DNA of 64,000 nt from Engraulis encrasicolus (GCF_034702125.1 NC_085865.1:25477567-25541566); one strand, 5' to 3'. Counted from the stretch's first letter, positions 32,210 through 45,185 are shown. Notes: generated by a model from the sequence alone, not told the origin. Numbers and translations are program-made.

Positions 32210-35160
32210 AGACAACAGCTCTGTATGTGTATACAAGCACCGGTCAGAACGACGAAGCGAATTGAAAGTTGCACTGTCTGCTATTTATTCACGCAAAACT
32301 TCAGTTTTATGTTACATTTTGCTTACCAAGATAGACTTCAGGAAGGCTTTTGTTCATATTTCCTTAGTACTTTTCATTCAAATGTTAAAGAAAAGACAAA
32401 TTGTATCAGGAGAAGGCAGAGGGATAGAGGATAGAGATGTGGCCGTAATGAGATCGCTACATTTACACCCATTGCCACTGAAATGCACAAGAGAGATGTG
32501 GATGAAAGTCGCAGTAAGGATTGGGATAGAGTCATTTTGCTCAAGTTTACTGATATGGGTTGCCAATTTCAGGATGAGGCAAGAATCTTTTATATAACTG
32601 TGCGATTTGGTTCAGAAAATTAGCAACCAATGAGGTAACCGTTAGAGCTGTGGCAATCGTATGTAGGCTACATTATATCATACGTAGTACAGTATGTAGC
32701 CTATATTATATATAGGCACATTCATACAATAATATCCACACTTCAGTGTGCCTAACATGTGGGCTTTGATTTTGCGGCTTGTGAACATCCTGTTTTGGGT
32801 GCTAATCTTTGACAGAAACCTCTTTGTTTGGTAGGGATTCTTCTGGGACGTTTCATGTGAATGTGCACGCATCCGGCTCAGAGTGGGTGTGAGGGGTGGA
32901 GGGATGAAGGGTGGTGGGGGGCCGGGGGGTGGTATCTATAGAGAATGGAGCCCTGTGCTCCTACACAGAGCTCTTTGGAGGAAGTCAGTCTGCCTCTCTC
33001 TCCTCCCCAACATCCAGCAGGCCTCTGTCCATCTTTGCTCACGCTCACAGACAGGATGAAGTGATTTAGTATGTCTGCAGGGATGCGACTCCGTGCACTG
33101 GTGATTCTCGTGTGACTGGGTGTGATCATCTGTTTGATTCGTTTGTATCCAATTTTGCTTTCTCTAAGGAGAGTGATTGTTTCTTGCATCAATCCTGAGA
33201 TTGTCTCTTAATGATAGCAGCAAGATATTCACAGCAGAGGTAGTACAGCATAAAAATCCAAAGAGAGATGCATACACAGTGCTCAAAAATAAAGAAAACA
33301 GTTTGATGCAAGGTGCGCCCCCTTCTCTTTGATTCTAAGTGTTTTATTTGGGCCAGCACCCTAAAAATGAATCAAGAAACCTGAGTGAAGCGTGCTACCT
33401 GCCATACTTGATTTACAAGTTGATTGCCATTTTCCCTGATACCTCAAGATATTGGTTGATCTCTTGTTGTCAGGTCCATAATAATCTGCACTTTGCATTC
33501 AGGAGTTTTGTCTGGCTACCTCATTGCATGCATACAGAAAAGCTGAATGGTCAGTTAGTAGAATAGGTGAGAGAAACTGACATGACAACATTTCCCAGTA
33601 CAACCAACTATCCGGGATATTTTGATGTGTCTACAAAGGTAGTACATTTTTCAATTGTTCAGAAAAGTGATTGTTAGCAAGGGCACTAGATCTGTTTCAT
33701 AAAGTAATAATTTGGAAACAGCTGGCTTGCTCTTTTGTTGTGTTATATATCCACACTGACAGGCCGATATGGGTTTATTCTTCACATTTCTATACAGTGA
33801 TAGCGTGCATTTCACTCCTATAGGGGAGGAATCCATGAGAGAATCCTGTCACAGCTGTGCATTTTTCTCAAATGACATCTGCAAGCATTTGGCAGTTCTT
33901 CTTCGTCGTGGTGATTCAGGCAGGTTTTGGACCAAAAGCATTCAGGTTTAATTACGAAAAAAAACCTTCTTTACAAAGTCACAGCCCTCTGCAGAATGTG
34001 CTTTGTCCTGTCTGCTGGCACAAAGAGGACATGGTGGGGAGTGGGAAAGCTTAATTGGCCTTCCATGGGCCAAGTGAGAGAACACCAGAGACCCGTAACC
34101 CTGCAACCCATTCGATTACATAATAGCCACACAAGCATGTGTGCAGGTTTCATTGAGTTATGTAACATAGAACATACATAGATATAGGCTAATATAACAT
34201 AGGCTACAAGAATTTCACATGGAACATAGTGGAATATATTTGATGGTCGTGGTGGTTGTTTCACGTACATTACTCAGTCCTTTATTTTTTTGTACTGTAC
34301 ATCAGTGTGAAACTATTCTGAAATCAGAGTATTGCTGAGGTGTGTGTTAGTGGATGAGCATGCATCTGCTTTGTCTAGTCTGCTGCTTCAAAGTACAGAA
34401 CTTCAGAGCACATTCATTATGCAATCACCACAATATGCTATACATAGGCCTATTTAGCCTACAATTTCTCTATGAATGATGACACGAGAATGACCTTTGC
34501 TAATTAACAAAGTCAGATTATTTATTTTTTTACAAAGATGCTGGCATTCTTTGTATTACGTAATTGAATGTTACAGTGGTTTACAGAGTTTGTACAAAAA
34601 GTCCTTGGATGTCAGCCAAGTCCCCCACCCTTTCAGTCTCCCCTTGCTCCACAAGTGATTGTGCAGGGGCTGTGAGACTGCATGTTGCCCCTAGCAACAG
34701 GTTGAGCTCATTTAACTTTTTTTGTCTATCTCACTGCTTTTTTGTTATGGAGAATGGTGTCTGTGACTCAGAGCAGGAAATTGAATTGAGCTTCTGTACA
34801 GATTTGTTTTCTTGTCTTTTATGTAGTAGGCTATCTTTGCATTTTTGTTTTATTTTATTTTATTTATTTATTTATTTTGGAGGCTGCATGCACAACTGTA
34901 GGGGCTTGTCTTGCAGAGACAGACCTCCTCACACACACAGGGCTGATCCCCTTTCCGGTGTCATGTCGATCCAGACTGTCCATCGAGCTGAGCTACCAAG
35001 CCGTCACAACAACTACACTAGCTCCCTCTAGGGGTAAGGCTTTGAGTCTGCTATGTTAGCAGCTTTTTGGTACTTCATCTTGATGAAAGCAGGCCATCTC
35101 GACAGAACACCCAGACCCGTGTCCGCATCACTCACCTACCCTCCTCCCACCACCCCCACG
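32210..35160. other. Non-coding, upstream of the lectin gene
   Basis: I see no supported gene in this 3-kb stretch. It has a (TTTTA)/(TTTA)n tract at 34845-34877, a C/T-rich segment at 32960-33010, and short open frames without family resemblance. Confidence 0.4.
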
Positions 35161-35168
35161 AACCTGCT

Positions 35169-35174
35169 TATAAA
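35169..35174 (+). promoter_or_regulatory. TATA box of the lectin gene
   Basis: TATAAA lies about 30 bp before the presumed 5' UTR exon (about 35200-35257), which ends at a donor CTT-GTGAGTAC. The position fits a polymerase II promoter for the gene below. Confidence 0.65.
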
Positions 35175-35756
35175 CCCAGGCAGCATGACACACCATCGTC
35201 CAGCCACATCTGAACTCAAGACTCACCCAGACACTCCTCCAGACCATCATCCAACTTGTGAGTACTCAAAGTCCTGCAATGTTGTTCCGCTATAACTTTG
35301 CAATCTGTATCAGGTGCATGATGCTCTTACTTTGAAAAGGATTTTTTTTGTGATTAGTTTATAAAACCCGTGCCTACTGTATGACATAGGTGTTCATACT
35401 GTAGATTTTTTGCAGGCATTTAAAAATGCCCTCAAACATCCTTGAAGATGACAGAAATATTTTTGGTGCTTTTTTCATGACTGAAGACTGTGCACATATT
35501 ATGCATTGTTCATATTGATATTGCTCAGTGAAAATGCCATTGCCATGTCATACACTACTTCAGAGTGATGCAGTACAGCACCTGCAGCCTGCAACATTAT
35601 GCAATGGTGGCATTCTAAAAGCATTGTCATGCACAAGAATGCATAATGAGCATTCTTATATTATAGTATGCATATTGTGAAGTCTGCATGCACAATAGAC
35701 CTTACAGATGTGGGCTGTATTGTAACTTAATATTATCTGACCGAAACAGTGAAACC

Positions 35757-35846
35757 ATGAGCAGAAACGCCCTGTGTTGCAATGGTGAGCTCCACAAAGG
35801 AGACTACCTTCTCTCCAACAACAAGCAGTACAAAGCTGTCTTCGAG
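35757..35846 (+). CDS. GNA-type mannose lectin, coding exon 1
   Basis: This is the first coding exon of a small bulb-type (GNA-like) lectin. ATG 35757 opens MSRNALCCNGELHKGDYLLS, the first strand of the beta-prism, and the exon ends in GAG before a donor GTAAGG at 35847. An acceptor-like AG lies just upstream (CCGAAACAG), consistent with a non-coding first exon near the TATA box. The 30 codons end in phase 0 and join the exon at 36082 for about 115 residues in all, the size of fish pufflectin-type mucus lectins. There is no signal peptide, as is known for that family. Confidence 0.85.
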
Positions 35847-36081
35847 GTAAGGACCCCACCACCATCAACTTTTTAATCAACTAATTCAAATTTCCCTTGT
35901 GATTTTTTTAAATGTTGAGAATGTAGTGTTTTGGACACACACAAAAAACATTGTAGATGAAAACACTGCAATCTTGAAAAAAAAGAAACAGTGCAGTGTT
36001 GTGCAGTTTTTGTCATAAGGAGTGTACGATGTAGTTTTAGTGGACCCCATTATAAAATCGTGTTTTGCGTCGTGCCCACAG

Positions 36082-36339
36082 GAGGATGGCAACTTTGTGG
36101 TCTACGGCTGGAAACCCATCTGGAGTTCCAACACGGCGAAGCACAGCGACGCAGAACGCATCGTCATGCAGGGCGACGCAAACTTTGTCATGTACACGTC
36201 GAGTGACAAGCCCGTGTGGCACACCAACAGTCATAAAGACGCCGGCCCTCACTGCACGGTCCGTCTAATGCTCCAGGATGACGGGGACTTGGTGGTGAGG
36301 AGCAAATACGACACGTATTGGTCTTCAAAGAATGAGTGA
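36082..36339 (+). CDS. GNA-type mannose lectin, coding exon 2
   Basis: This exon follows the acceptor GTGCCCACAG and runs 85 codons to TGA 36337-36339. It carries the repeated B-lectin motif (Q-x-D-x-N-x-V-x-Y) three times in more or less degenerate form: EDGNFVVY, QGDANFVMY and QDDGDLVV, the last lacking Asn and Tyr. Each is followed by a Trp strand (WSSNT, VWHTN, YWSSK). The motif binds mannose in plant GNA and fish homologues; the third site may be weak. The gene is the best-supported host gene in the window. Exon and intron signals are intact. Confidence 0.88.
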   Translation, partial: EDGNFVVYGWKPIWSSNTAKHSDAERIVMQGDANFVMYTSSDKPVWHTNSHKDAGPHCTVRLMLQDDGDLVVRSKYDTYWSSKNE

Positions 36340-36363
36340 AAGGTCTCGATTTGCCTTAACCTT

Positions 36364-36369
36364 TAATAA
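36364..36369 (+). terminator. Poly(A) signal of the lectin gene
   Basis: AATAAA lies 25 bp after the stop codon, in CCTTTAATAAAGTCC. Confidence 0.8.
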
Positions 36370-36399
36370 AGTCCTTTATCCAATAAGATGATTCTTATT

Positions 36400-38620
36400 T
36401 CAATCTGTTTTTGTCCCAATAACAACTCTCAGCCTGACAACCTGACTGCCTGCGTTAGGATTTCACACTGGTATAAAACCACCTACCGCTTGAAACTAGC
36501 AGGTGGAAATTACTTTGCATTGTACTAGTGGTCGGGTGTGTCAGACACACAGACATCGTCTATCAAGCCTCTGACTCTGAGACGAGCAACTGCTAAGCTT
36601 ACTGTCTATCCCTTTCAAACTGAGCTGTGACCCACTTTGAAGTGACCACTGGCGTTCTGGTTTTATGCAAGCAGAGCCACAAATGTGAGACAATAAAAAC
36701 TTAGTTTGTGTCCTTTCAAAGTGCCCTGTCTTTATTCTTCACATCATCACCTGAAGACATATGAGCCTGATTATCAGTTGGGCTGTTCTGATTCGTTCCG
36801 CTCCCTGGGTTCCTCTGCACTTGAGATGGGGGAGGGGGTCTATAGGAACAATAATGACTATAACAGCAGGGGAAGTTGGGGAGGGACTCTACAATACTTA
36901 TACACAGTATACATATAGGTTACCCATACCTCCTGTATCATCTGTGTCTGAGTGCCAGTACAGTGCTGTGATATGGTGCTTTGCAAATATACAGTAATCC
37001 TGTCATTGAATGAGAGAGGGGATGAATTAGCCAGGCCATGCCCTCCTAGTGACGCAACAGCTTCAACGTTGCTACCAGTCAGGTCAAGAGTCAATGCAAG
37101 TACTTTCTGAGTTCCCGCAAATACGGGAACTCCTGCCACTTCGTTGGGAAGCAAACAATCATTAGCAAACCAAGGGAGGGCGTTTGGGAAATGCTGTTTG
37201 GGAAATGTTAATTGTTATGCTCTTGGTCAGACCAAGTCTCGAAGAGATTTGAAAGTCGATGATAATCAGGCTAGGGATGAATTGTTCTGTTCATTTCTTT
37301 ACTTTACTGATTTTCTTATTCTATCCTGTTCTATTCCACTCTGTGGGAATTATAGTATATTCGAGCAAGGTATGTAGACTACTAGTATATGAAGTCTTAA
37401 ATCTCTTCAGCAACATAAACTCTTGATGTACAAGTAAGTATCTTGTGCATCTCATTGTATTCTATCACAGAGGCCTCTCCTAGACTATGAAACATATACG
37501 TACTCCTATTACTGGTGTTGCATCAGCTGTGCTCCCAGCTGTGATAGTAGAGGGCCATACAAGCTGAGGGTGGAGTCCCATGGGCGCTTTCAGCACCACG
37601 GCCAGGTCCCACTGGGAAAAGCATAACGGAACGTGAGGAACTATGAAGCGTTGGGCATCTTTCAGAAACAGCAGGGTCAGAGTGATAATCTTTTAGGTAC
37701 TTTCACATTGACTGAAACAGATTATAGAATACAGGAAACATTTTCAAAATGGGAGGTTTATGTTGCACAATTCATGTAAAACTTGCGTATGCGAGTTTGT
37801 TTCATTGTGTGAAGGTCAATGAATGATGCCACACGGGGTCCGGGGTCCGTGTGCTTTTTCTTTCATTCATTGTTCTATTTTGGAAGTCGCACGAGAAATA
37901 AAAAATTACTCATTTGTGATGTTTTATGCTTGAAAATTACCTGTGAAATTGAATCCTGCGCCATGTTTCGATATCTGATACATACTGAAAATGAAACACT
38001 GAATCGGGGAAAAAAGAAAAAAACAATTAAGAAAAATGCCCTTCAAATTGCGACTTTGGTTTATTTAGGACCCAGAATTTGGGTGACCTGGAAGTAATCC
38101 AGCCTGGAAGTATAGGCTGTGGTTCAGCTTTGCTTGCAATGTTTCTTTGGGCACATTCCAACTTTGCCAGCAATTGCTACACTATTCCGAAACGTTGCTA
38201 CACTGCAAGGACGCGGCACCACCATATTGAGCAGGGAGCCCTATGTGAGGAGTAGAAGATCAATTTACTGTTTATGTGCTGCAATTTAACGTATACACCG
38301 ATTCAACATTTACAAGGAGTCGACATTTCATGTGATTATTTATGCCTATCCTTCACACTGATTGCATTTGCATGCCCTAATAAAGGATGTGTATTTGCGG
38401 TTCATGCATCACCCATAAACCTTCAAACATTTCCCCTTCCTCAACCAAGATGTTCAGATGCTGTTATTTGTTCAGACATCTTTTCACATTTTATGAAAAT
38501 ACATGCAAGCAAGCAGTGAGGGACAGCTGCTCAACGGAGCTGTTGACGGGAACGTTGACAGCTCTGGTGATCAGCAACCTTCACCATTTTCCTAGGTCAT
38601 CTCTGGCTTGTAGATGTATA
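36400..38620. other. Non-coding, no recognised element
   Basis: There is an AATAAAAA near 36692. No coding frame with family resemblance and no inverted-repeat element could be seen. Confidence 0.4.
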
Positions 38621-38627
38621 GTCTATT

Positions 38628-38987
38628 CAGTGGTTCCCAAACTTTTTTTCCTGCGCACCCCCTTGTACATTTCAATGTGGTTTGCGCACCCCCCAAGCGA
38701 ATTTCTGGTGTGCTGATGGCCACGCAAGTACGGATTTACTGCGCATTCACTGCACATTATGCACAGTTGTTTTGGAGAATCCTCACTTCCAATAGTCAAG
38801 GAGTTAAACTGCACTTCAGATGGACCCTTCCAGCATACAATTCACCATAAAATTAAAAACAAATTAATATTCATTAATGCTAGATATGAAACAGACATAT
38901 CCACCATTGCTCTATTCAGGTCACGCACCCCCTAATGGCAGGCCGCGCACCCCCAGGGGTGCACGCACCCCAGTTTGGGAAACCCTG
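38628..38987. mobile_element. hAT-like MITE, about 360 bp
   Basis: The left end CAGTGGTTCCCAAACTTTTT and right end CAGTTTGGGAAACCCTG are inverted repeats of the common hAT type. The interior has several GCGCACCCC blocks in direct order. The flanks share GTCTA, but a clear 8-bp duplication is not visible. Confidence 0.7.
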
Positions 38988-39014
38988 GTCTAACTGGAAG
39001 CACCCAATGATGCC

Positions 39015-39165
39015 CACTGTTGGGAAAGTTACTCAAAAACTGTAATGCACTACTTATTACATATTACTGCCATTTTAAAGTAATGCCTTACATTACAACA
39101 TTACTTTTTTTTTTAAGTACGGCATTACACTACTTTTGCATTACTTTTAGTTACTCTAGCCAAAA
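39015..39165. repeat. TTACATTAC-type repeat
   Basis: GTTGGGAAAGTTACTC followed by several AATGC-x-TTACATTAC blocks resembles the end of a common fish interspersed repeat. The other end is not visible. Confidence 0.4.
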
Positions 39166-39553
39166 TGCCCGGAAACAAGGATTTGGCAATCTACTGTGCA
39201 AATCTATGAGGTGGCATGACTTTCACCTGCTATCCACAAGTCGTTTTGGAAGCTTGCAGACTGAAAACCAACATTTTCAGGAATTGTGTCTTACCCACAT
39301 AGGCCTACAATACCTAACATTGATTCACCAATACAATGATTAATCCTTTCTCTTCTTACCACACCTTACCATGCACACCAGCGCCTGTTCACTGCCAGCC
39401 TCTTCAACTCTGTAGCATACTGCATTTTCACATTTGGTACACATATGTGAATGTTGCCTTTATTTAGGCCTATAACTATGCAGTAGTCCCAGCTGTTTTG
39501 CCCTCTCTTCATCATATTTTTACCCATTGATTTAAACGGGCCCTATTATCCTA

Positions 39554-41183
39554 CAGTCCCAGGAAAAAGTTTGTACACCCTTTGAAGTTTCTTACATTTC
39601 TGTCAAAATTGATCATAAAACATGGTCTGATCTTCCCGGAAATCTCAAGAAGGAACAATCAGAGTCTGCTTTAATTAATTCAACCCAAACATTTACATGT
39701 CATCATATTTTTATTGGTCATAAGGCCATAACATTCACAGGACAGCAGGGCATAAGTAAGTACACCCTTGCATTAAGTAGGTTTTAACCCTCAGTTAGTT
39801 GCGATATCATCAACCAGACTTGTCCTGTAGTTGCAGATCAGATTAACAAAACAATCTGTTTGTATCTGGTCTCCCTCTTCTTTAGAGAACTGCCTCTCAT
39901 CAGCAAGGTTTGTGGGATGTCTGGAGTGCATAGCTTTCTTGACTTCATGCCATATAATCTCAATTGTTTTTGTCAGGGCTTTGACTGGGCTATTCCAGAA
40001 TGTGTATTTCATTATTATGAAGCCATTCTAAAGTCGATTTGCTTCTAAAGTATGGGTTGTTGTCACATTTCAGGACCCATACTCTTGTGTGCTTCAACTG
40101 TGTGACAGACTTCCTCACGTTTTTTCTGTAAAATATCAGAATAAACTGGAGTTCATTGTTCCACTGATAATAGCAAAATCTCAAGGGCCTGAGGCAGCAA
40201 GGTAGCCGCATATAATGATGCTCCCGCCACCATACTCAGAAGAGGAGATGTAACCAAGAAGAGCTAAAAATGGGATTCATTCTGCCAATCTAAAATTAAT
40301 GGGGTTTCTGTCCAAAAAAAATATTGCTGCACCTTTGAGGTTTTCGAAAAAGCATTTATATGCTTCATAGAATTACTGCAAAATATTCTGTAGACCAACG
40401 TTGAAACCAAAGTTGAATTGTTCAGGGGAACACACAATGTCATGTTTGGAGGAGAACTGGAGAACCACACCTTCACCAAAACATCATCTCCACCTTTGAA
40501 TATGGTGGCGGGAGCATCATTATATGCGGCTACCTTGATGCCTCAGGCCCTTTTCAGTTTGCTATTATCAGTGGAACAATGAACTCAGAAGTTTATCGGG
40601 ATATTTTACAGAAAAAAGTGAGGTAGTCTGTCACACAGTTGAAGCACACAAGAGGATGGGTGCTGAAATGTGACAACAACCCATACTTTAGAAGCAAATC
40701 GACTTTAGAATGGCTTCATAATAATGAAATACACATTCTGGAATAGCCCAATCAAAGCCCTGACAAAAAATAATTGAGATTATATGGCATGAAGTCAAGA
40801 AAGCTATGCACTCCAGACATCCCACAAACCTTGCTGACAAGAGGCAGTTTTCTAAAGAAGCGGGAGACCAGATACATCCAGATTGTTTTGTTAATCTCAT
40901 CTGCAACTACAGGAAACATCTGGTTGAGATTATTGCGACTAACTCAGGGTTAAAACCTATTGAATGCAAGGGTGTACTTACTTATGCCTTGCTGTCCTGT
41001 GAATGTTTACATCTTATGGCCAATGAAAATATGAAAACTTGTAAATGTTTGGGTTGAATTAGTGAAAGCAGACTCTGGTTGTTCCTTCTTGTGATTTCCG
41101 GGAAGATCAGACCATGTTTTATGACCAATTTTGACAGAAAGGTAAGAAATTTCAAAGGGTGTACAAACTTTTTCCTGGGACTG
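39554..41183. mobile_element. Palindromic Tc1/mariner derivative
   Basis: The ends CAGTCCCAGGAAAAAGTTTG and its complement CAAACTTTTTCCTGGGACTG are flanked by TA. The left arm (39554-40235) and right arm (40497-41183) are inverted copies of each other over nearly their whole length. Each carries the C-terminal part of a Tc1-type transposase: minus strand in the left arm, plus strand in the right arm (MHSRHPTNLADKRQFSKEAG). The spacer holds a further transposase piece on the minus strand. Stops and shifts show it is inactive. Confidence 0.8.
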
Positions 41184-41424
41184 TATTTAGAATGACTTTC
41201 ATGATTAATATTTTGCTTTACTGTGTGTATTAGAGTTAATTTCCAATGACCACTTGTTTTAATGACCATTCTTTTTGTGTACATGTACCCTACGTCTGGC
41301 GCACGGAGAAGACTGAGAGGCAGGGCACACAGGCCCCCTCTGCCCAGCATCCTTTTCGCAAATGTACAATCTCTCGAAAAACAAGATGGACGAGCTCAGA
41401 GTGAGGATACGCTTCCAGAGAATA

Positions 41425-42605
41425 CCCATTGTTGCTATTTGCACCCGGGTGTGAATAGCCATTTTTGCTAATAGCCATTGTTGCTATTATCACCCGGATG
41501 TGAAATGCCATTGTCGCTATTTGCCCCTGGGCGTGAATAGCCATTGTTGCTATTTGCCCCTGGGTGTGAATAGCCATTGTTGCTATTTGCACCTGGGTGT
41601 CAATAGCCATTGTTGCAATTTGCACCCGGATGTGAATAGCCATTGTTGCCGTTTCCCCCTTTTGTGTGAATATCAATTGCTATTTGCACCAGGGTGTAAA
41701 TAGCCATAGTTTCTATTTGCACCTGGGTGTGAATAGCCATTGCTGCTATTTGCACCCGGGTGTGAATAGCCATTGTTGTTATTTGCACCTGGGTGTGAAC
41801 AGTCATTGTTGTTTTTTGCACCCGGGTGTGAATAGCCATTGTTGCTATTTGTACCCATATGTGAATAACTATTGTTGCTAATAGCCATTGTTGCTATTTG
41901 CACCCAGCTGTGAATAGAAATTGTTGTTATTTGCACCTGGGTGTGAACAGCTATTGTGGCTATTTGCACCCAGATGTGAAAAGCCATTGTTGCTATTTGC
42001 CCCATGGGTGTTAATAGCCATTGCTATTTGTACCCGGGTGTGAATAGCCATTGATGCTATTTGCATCCGGGTGTGAATAGCCATTGTTGCTAATAGCCTT
42101 TGTTGCTATTTGCACCCGGGTGTGAATAGTCATTGTTGATATTTGTACACAGATGTGAATAGCCATTGTTGCTAATAGCCATTGTTGCTATTTGCACCCG
42201 GGTGTGAATAGAAATTTTTGCTATTTGCACCTGGGTGTGAATTCCATTGTGGATATTTGCACCTGGATGTGAAAAGCCATTGTTGCTAGTTGCCCCTGGG
42301 TGTGAATAGCCATTTTTGCTAATAGCCCATTGTTGCTCTTTGCACCCGGGTCTGAAAAGTCATTGTTGCTTTTTGCACCCGGATGTGAAAAGCCATTGTT
42401 GCTATTTGCACCCGGGTGTGAATACCCATTTTTGCTAATAGCCATTGTAGCTATTTGCACCCGGGTGTGAATAGTCATTGTTGCTTTTTGCACCCAGGTC
42501 TGAATAGCCATTGTTGCTATTTGCACCCAGGTGTGAATAGCCATTGTTGCTGTTTGCCCCTGTGTGTGAATAGCCATTGTTGCTATTTGCACCCGGGTGT
42601 GAGTG
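41425..42605. repeat. 33-bp minisatellite, about 35 units
   Basis: The unit is close to CCATTGTTGCTATTTGCACC plus CGGGTGTGAATAG, with some shorter units (GCCATTTTTGCTAATA). Because the unit is 33 bp, it stays open in one minus-strand frame as an 11-residue repeat (MAIHTRVQIAT), broken occasionally. The frames here are by-products of the repeat; there is no start context or flanking exon. Confidence 0.95.
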
Positions 42606-45170
42606 AAATCAACCATGTTTTGGTGCAATGATTGACTGTAAATTAATGCAAACAAAGAAAGCAGGACAACTTTCTTTAATGCAGTGATTCTCAAAGAGTG
42701 GTCCGGGGACCTCTAGTGGTCCCTGACAGAGCAGGTGGTCCGCAAGGGGATCTCTATTTCACCATGACAAGCTAGCAGTAAGTTATAATTGTAACGGTTA
42801 CACCCCGACATTCCGACGCACCGCCATTCTGACATTGACGTTTTATTGCAGGAACCATTTTTCCAGCTTGCAGGAACCGTTTTTCAAAGATCTCAGACCC
42901 TTCCTTTAAAGCATTGAATACCGGTGGTGTTTTCAGAATTATGTTGTAGACTCCCAGCGTTCTAAACCATTTTTAGGTGTCTTTTGTACAGTCATAGCAT
43001 ATTATGTGATAGGGCCACCGAAACATGTTATGGCTCATTTCAAAGGTGAGACTTTCACCTCTTAGTGCGTGAAAACCGCATGTCTCTACGTGCTTTTATT
43101 GCCGAGCTATCGTGAGTTAAACCAAGGCCGGTATCTGCCCAAATCACCATGGAAGGGAGATATCGAGGCTTTTGTCAATCATGCGCCGTTTCAGAATCTG
43201 GCGCTTCTTCTTCTTGTTATGAAATGAATCTTGCGCTTTTTCACGGAGACCAATATATACTAGACACATCTCTCCTGCTCTGCTCTGCCACCTCCCCCTC
43301 CAAATGTATCAACCAACCAAGCGCATTTTCGCCGGAAGTACGTTTCAGTTCCTTGGATACAGTCTGTTCCTGCACAACTAAGCTTTGCACACACCACACG
43401 AAACGGGTCGTAGTCACACCACCACACGCAGTACGCAAAACATATTCAAAAACACGTCACCAAAGGCATCTAGTCCAACGTCAACAACAAAATCCCTTAA
43501 TCGTATGCATTAATGTCTCCGATCCTGTGGGGAAACAGCAGTGCTGTGCGATGCATGCGTGCGATTCCCTGATTGACGCTCCCAACGCAGGACGCTCCCC
43601 TGTCGGCTCGCTCCCACTAGCCAGACTATCGGTCCCACCGCCATATAACGGAGCTAGTTATCTTTTTGATGTTAGTTTTTTGTTTCTAACCCTAACCCTA
43701 ACCCTAACCCTACATTGCTTGTATGTGGCAGTGTATGATAATACGTGAAATATAATCGGGTGGGACTACACGTCGATCAAATCCGAGGTAAGGGTAATAA
43801 TCCAATCACAGTTCACAATGTGTAGGGCAGTAGGATCTGGCCAAGGTTTGCATTATTCCCCAGGTGTGTTCAGTCGAAGTGAAAGTGTTGTCTTCTGTAC
43901 TAATTATTTTGTGAAGCATATTATAAAGCGCCATAGAGTGGACGCTGACTGTAGCCTATTGTAGCACTAAGGAAACAACATACAAGCACGATCCTTGTGT
44001 TTATAAAGATGACAGCATCGCAGACACTTTTGTAGGCTACACAGAGGGCGCAACAGTGACGTAACCGACGCAGACCAACAGTTCCATACAGTAGGCTACA
44101 GTTATGAAAAATATTGTTGTGTTGGTGCCGATCCTGGAGTTGTGATTAAAATGTCCAGATGATGACACAAACTTTTGACTGTCATCTATGTCTGTTCTAC
44201 TTATCACAGAGCTCCCAAAACCACACACAATAAGCATTTAAGTGTCTAGTTATGAAATATGCAATAAAAACTCAAAAACGGGTTTTCCAGTTTTGGGAGC
44301 CAACGCATGGGAAGTAAAAACGGGTTTTCCAGTGGTTTGGGAGTCAATGTGTTAAGAGCATTTGGACCGTGACAAAATGATACACTGATCCTGTAATTGC
44401 TCTGTCTCTTCTCCACTTTCCGCTCATGTCGCAACATTGTTGCAAATGTCAATAGAGTTACTTTCACCCATACATTCACATACTGTGCTTTCACGCACGC
44501 GCGCGCACACGCACACACACACACCCCTATGCACAGTACAGGGTACAGGGAGGCTACTCTATTTCACGGCATGTTTTACTTTTAGTAAGCCTATACATAC
44601 GACTAATAAAACTCCTCCTAAATAAACTTCTAAAAAATCCTCTTTAATCCTTCTAAAAACAAATGAAACAAATAAAAACATTTCCCACAGCTTTGGCTAG
44701 GGGACCAGGTTGTCACCTGTAATTCCACTTGTTATGAAGAAGGCGTTGCATGCAAGTTATGAAACTGCATGTCAGGTCTCTTTCAGCTCTTATCTGAACC
44801 AAGCACCTGGTAGCTGACTCACACCATTGCGACAAGTCCAATATTTTGTAATAAATTGCTACATGTTAAAATTGTGACAGAAAAACTGAAAAATGTGTAT
44901 GCTATGTTCAGTTGTTCATGAAAACAATACTGTTTACTTTCTTTGACAAATGGAAAGTTTGTAATTTCTTCAACTCTGTCAAAAGGTATAAGAACAGACA
45001 TAATTTAGCTAATTTTAGAGAGACGCTGGAGCACCCAGCTTTATTAATCCCTTATAGCTTTACTGTCCCCAAAATTTTAAAATAGTGAATAGCAAATAGC
45101 AAATAGTGAATAGGCCCGACGGCGACCCCATCTGCAGTAAGAGGCTACGGCCAAACATCAGACTAACATG
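42606..45170. other. Non-coding stretch with small repeats
   Basis: A hAT-type end fragment (CAGTGATTCTCAAAGAGTGG, near 42681) has no visible partner. There is an interstitial telomere-type repeat at 43686-43712 and a short CA/CG tract at 44497-44523. A 199-codon frame at 43149-43748 runs into the telomere-type repeat and has no family resemblance. Confidence 0.5.
43686..43712. repeat. Interstitial telomere-type repeat (CCCTAA)4
   Basis: Four uninterrupted CTAACC units of the vertebrate telomere sequence. Confidence 0.9.
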
Positions 45171-45185
45171 ATGTTGGAACACACA

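Noticed and set aside
34564..35031. 155-codon plus-strand frame upstream of the lectin gene
   Set aside because: It crosses a (TTTA)n tract and has no domain. Its translation looks like chance low-complexity sequence.
41290..42694. Several minus- and plus-strand proteins, or a CRISPR array
   Set aside because: The units are contiguous 33-bp repeats without unique spacers, in fish DNA. The frames are by-products of the repeat.
43149..43748. 199-codon plus-strand frame
   Set aside because: There is no family resemblance, its composition is irregular, and it runs into the telomere-type repeat (LTLTLTL). It is probably a chance frame.
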